In this document: positions 61,256 through 64,000 of the stretch, in pieces | Layout of the letters: every line of letters starts with the position of its first letter | Numbering within the stretch: position 1 is the first letter of the stretch | Origin: Apostichopus japonicus | Lineage: Eukaryota > Echinodermata > Holothuroidea > Aspidochirotida > Stichopodidae | DNA length: 64,000 nt | NCBI RefSeq assembly: GCF_037975245.1 | Contig: NC_092569.1 | Span: 20,329,001 to 20,393,000, forward strand | Reading direction: 5' to 3' | Program-made: the position numbers and the translations under genes | Notes under the pieces: generated by a model | What the model was told of the DNA's origin: nothing | What the model saw: the letters and a program-made list of their open reading frames with translations, nothing else | The model's database searches: none

Positions 61256-63384
61256 TGCGTGGTAGATGTTTAGAATAATTATCAGCTTCGAATAATCTAG
61301 AGATAACTTAAACATCATACACAGAGAATGATGATAAACTGATCACCATCGGCAGTGAAAAAAAGTTATTAATGTTGAAAATAAAGAAACAAGACACATT
61401 AAAAATAGTTAATTGTTAAATATTCGTGTTTAGACCTTCTGCTATCATTCTTATAATGATGCATATTTAATGTTTGTAACATAGAGTGAACCTGTAAGTA
61501 TTTTGGTAAATAGCTACTATATTCCCCTTTATTTTAATTTAATATGTAATCTGTAGACATTACGATTCAAGTAAGTGTCTGGAAGTTAGCAACTTCCTTA
61601 TTTTGCTTGGTTGTCGTGTTTTTGAGTTTCTTTGATTTTTTTCATTATGTTATAATAACTGGTTACCTTCCATACCTCACAGATCACTAGTGTATTGACT
61701 GATGTGTATAAATTGTAGCCTGCAGGTTCTTAATGATAACAACAGATTTACGTTAGAGCTGATAATTATAACCTCAGCTGGAATTTAGCAACTTCTGCTT
61801 TTTTTATGAAAACAAATTATGTTATAATAACTGGTTACCTTTCATACCTCACAGATCACTACTGGATTGACTGATGTGTGTTAATTGTAGCCTGTGGGTT
61901 CTTAATGATAACAACAGATTAACGTTAGAGCTGATAATTATCACCTCAGCTGACAGACCTACTTAGAAATATAAATCATTCAAGTACAGATGCTTATTGG
62001 GCAAAGTAAATTAGAATAATTGTTAAATTGGACAGGGTTGTCAGTTGGTATATTAAATACATCGGTTATTACTAATTGATTGGTAAAATACTGCCTTTGT
62101 TTTAAATTGTAACTGACATAATTTCTCACCAAGATTTCATCATCTACTCTGGCTGTATTGAAACAAACTATAAATAAATTCAAAGCAGGAGAAGTTATCG
62201 TTGTTAACAATATACATTAATGATTATAAAACAGTCTATGTATTATCATTCTTTATAAATCTTCTTTGTCGATCCAGAAATTATCGCAAATTTATTCGAC
62301 AAATATCCGCGAAGAAGAATACAACAGAAAAGAACATCAAGCAGGGGAGCTTGATATTAGTATATATTACGTAACTTGTTGTGCGACGAAATTAGTAACA
62401 GTCTCAAAATTGTAGGCAAAATCGGATAATGCCGGACGAAGAATTGGCTAAGATTGTATGTATTCGCTATTATTCTTCAATAATGGAAAAGACGAAGCAA
62501 AACCAGATAAATTATTTATTTGTAGTTAATATCCATCCGCTTTCCCTTCCCTTATCATCGTGTTCAATAATCATTGAGTATCATTTCACTTTAATCTATT
62601 ACAAATGGTTATAGAAAGAAAAAAATTAAGATCATTTCATAAATATATTTATAAATGTAATTTGGAGATTCGATGAATATATGTAGTCACTCAAAAGTCT
62701 TGTTATTGCCCTCTCTTCGTCGTTCTTTCTGTCTCCATTATGTCTCCAAAATCTCTTCTATCGTTTTAAAAAATTCCAGATTAACCAACCCCTATCGTGC
62801 AACAGATATATTAAATGGATTATCCATCCGTAATATGCCCATTTACTTAATTCCCGACTCCCAAATCTGATAATTTACATAATCCGTCCTCGATATATCA
62901 CTTTAGAAACCTTTTGTAGTTTCCATGGTTATAGATGCTGTCATGATTCACCCCCCCCCCCTGTCCTCCCCCAGGAATCAGCATCGGAATCAGTTTCCCT
63001 ATATCGGAACCAGCTTCAACGGCACCACGGTCACACTTCCTCCTTTATCAGTTTATAAAATCCTGGATCCGTCTCAGATGACAATAGGTTCTGTCACTGA
63101 CTTATGACGGTTGAGTCATTCTCGAGGAAAAAAATGTGTGATATTCTGTCTGTATATGTATGGGGGAGGGGGGGGGGGGTGGCGGGGTGATTCGAGCGTT
63201 AGGCTGCGTTATCTAACTGATTTAGTATCATTGCCAGGCTACTAAAATGAATATGAACATCACAAATGACACTCAGGTAAATATATTTGACATGATTATA
63301 TTTATGGGAGTTGCTCTCATTCTCGAAATGAACGAAAGATACGGAATGAAACGTTATGAGACGGTATGAAACGAAATGAAACGG
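61256..63384 (+). other. Spacer downstream of gene C
   Basis: Matches the spacer of gene A more closely than that of B and keeps the 150-bp duplication (about 61644-61955). C- and G-runs lie at about 62950 and 63166-63179. No gene is supported. Confidence 0.55.
61380..61385 (+). other. Polyadenylation signal of gene C (candidate)
   Basis: AATAAA 125 nt after the stop, aligned with those of A and B. Confidence 0.6.
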
Positions 63385-63735
63385 AATGAAACGGTATGAA
63401 CGGGATGAACGTGATGCACGTGTTGAACGGGATGAGCGGGATGAGCGGGATTAGAGGGATGAGCGAGATGAACGGGATGAGCGGGATGAACGGGATGAAC
63501 GGATGAACGGAATGAGCGGGATGAACGGGATGAGCGGGATGAACGGGATGAACGGGATGAACGGGATGAACGGATGAACGGAATGAGCGGGATGAACGGG
63601 ATGAGCGGGATGCACGGCATGAGCGGGATGAGCGGGATGAGCGGGATTAACGGGATGAACGAGATGAGCGGGATGAGCGAGATGAACGGGATGAGCGGGA
63701 TGAACGGGATGAACGGATGAACGGCATGAGCGGCA
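63385..63735 (+). repeat. 9-bp GATGARCGG minisatellite at array edge (unit C)
   Basis: About 38 units with A/G variation at the sixth base and some 8-bp units; a stretch of about 70 bp is itself repeated (63484-63540 and 63550-63615). After it, homology to A and B is lost. Confidence 0.9.
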
Positions 63736-64000
63736 TAAGTGGGATTGTTTTAAAAGTTTAGATTACGAAATAGTTCAATATTTCTTGCATACCAAATTTT
63801 CTCTACTATGATGAACTCGTCGTCTTGAAAATAATAGATGACCAATAGATTACGTAACAGTTCAATATTTCTTGATCCATTTTCCTCAATAATTCACAAT
63901 TATGGTTTCTCCACTTCTAAGTTTTCTTCTTTCTTTTTTTTTTAACGTGGCCTGACCTCGATTATGAGCTTGCTCATGTACGCAGCACTTCCATAAAGTT
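63736..64000 (+). other. Unique sequence beyond the array
   Basis: No match to units A or B. It contains a short direct repeat around TTCAATATTTCTTG (about 63773 and 63861). No gene is seen. Confidence 0.4.

Overview
The window is eukaryotic, AT-rich DNA with spliced genes, long introns and many simple repeats and transposons. It is most likely from a marine invertebrate; an echinoderm such as a sea cucumber is my best guess, but only from the type of gene and transposons, and the sequence does not prove it. It holds most of a tandem array of three closely related genes, each about 10-12.5 kb and all on the + strand. Each encodes a secreted protein with a signal peptide, a short unique segment, a Ser/Thr-rich linker, one EGF-like domain and a C-terminal fibrinogen-related (FBG) domain. 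This is the layout of fibrinogen-related lectins of innate immunity (FREP/ficolin-like). I rebuilt the exons by hand from splice sites, phase and comparison of the three copies: gene A (5533-16255, 7 exons, 377 aa), gene B (25740-38256, 7 exons, 377 aa) and gene C (51069-61255, 8 exons, 428 aa).

The repeating unit is about 20-24 kb: unit A 1-20479 (left edge outside the window), unit B 20480-44874, unit C 44875 to about 63735. Homology ends at about 63735, inside a 9-bp minisatellite. Introns and flanks are nearly as similar as exons between A and B, so the duplications are recent. Most size differences come from insertions: a 1.35-kb inverted-repeat DNA transposon in intron 2 of A and B (absent from C, with an identifiable empty site), a 400-bp hAT-like MITE in intron 5 of B and C (empty site in A), a LINE endonuclease fragment nested in the transposon of B, a 2.2-kb LINE with an open reverse-transcriptase frame on the - strand at the end of unit B, and a decayed LINE 3' end in unit C.

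Three features deserve attention. First, gene C has a different promoter/signal-peptide/exon-2 cassette from A and B, lying in sequence homologous to the far-upstream region of A and B, while its 3' half is almost the same as theirs. Second, the Ser/Thr linker is built of repeated symmetrical phase-1 exons that vary in number and length. Third, intron 5 of each gene begins with a minisatellite of about 76 bp per unit that copies the end of exon 5 together with its 5' splice site; I count 6, 12 and 18 units in A, B and C. Shared insertions and duplications give conflicting groupings (A+B, B+C, A+C), which points to gene conversion or unequal exchange within the array.

I found no tRNA, rRNA, CRISPR or prokaryotic-type feature. 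Sequence outside the genes is intron, spacer, simple repeat or transposon.
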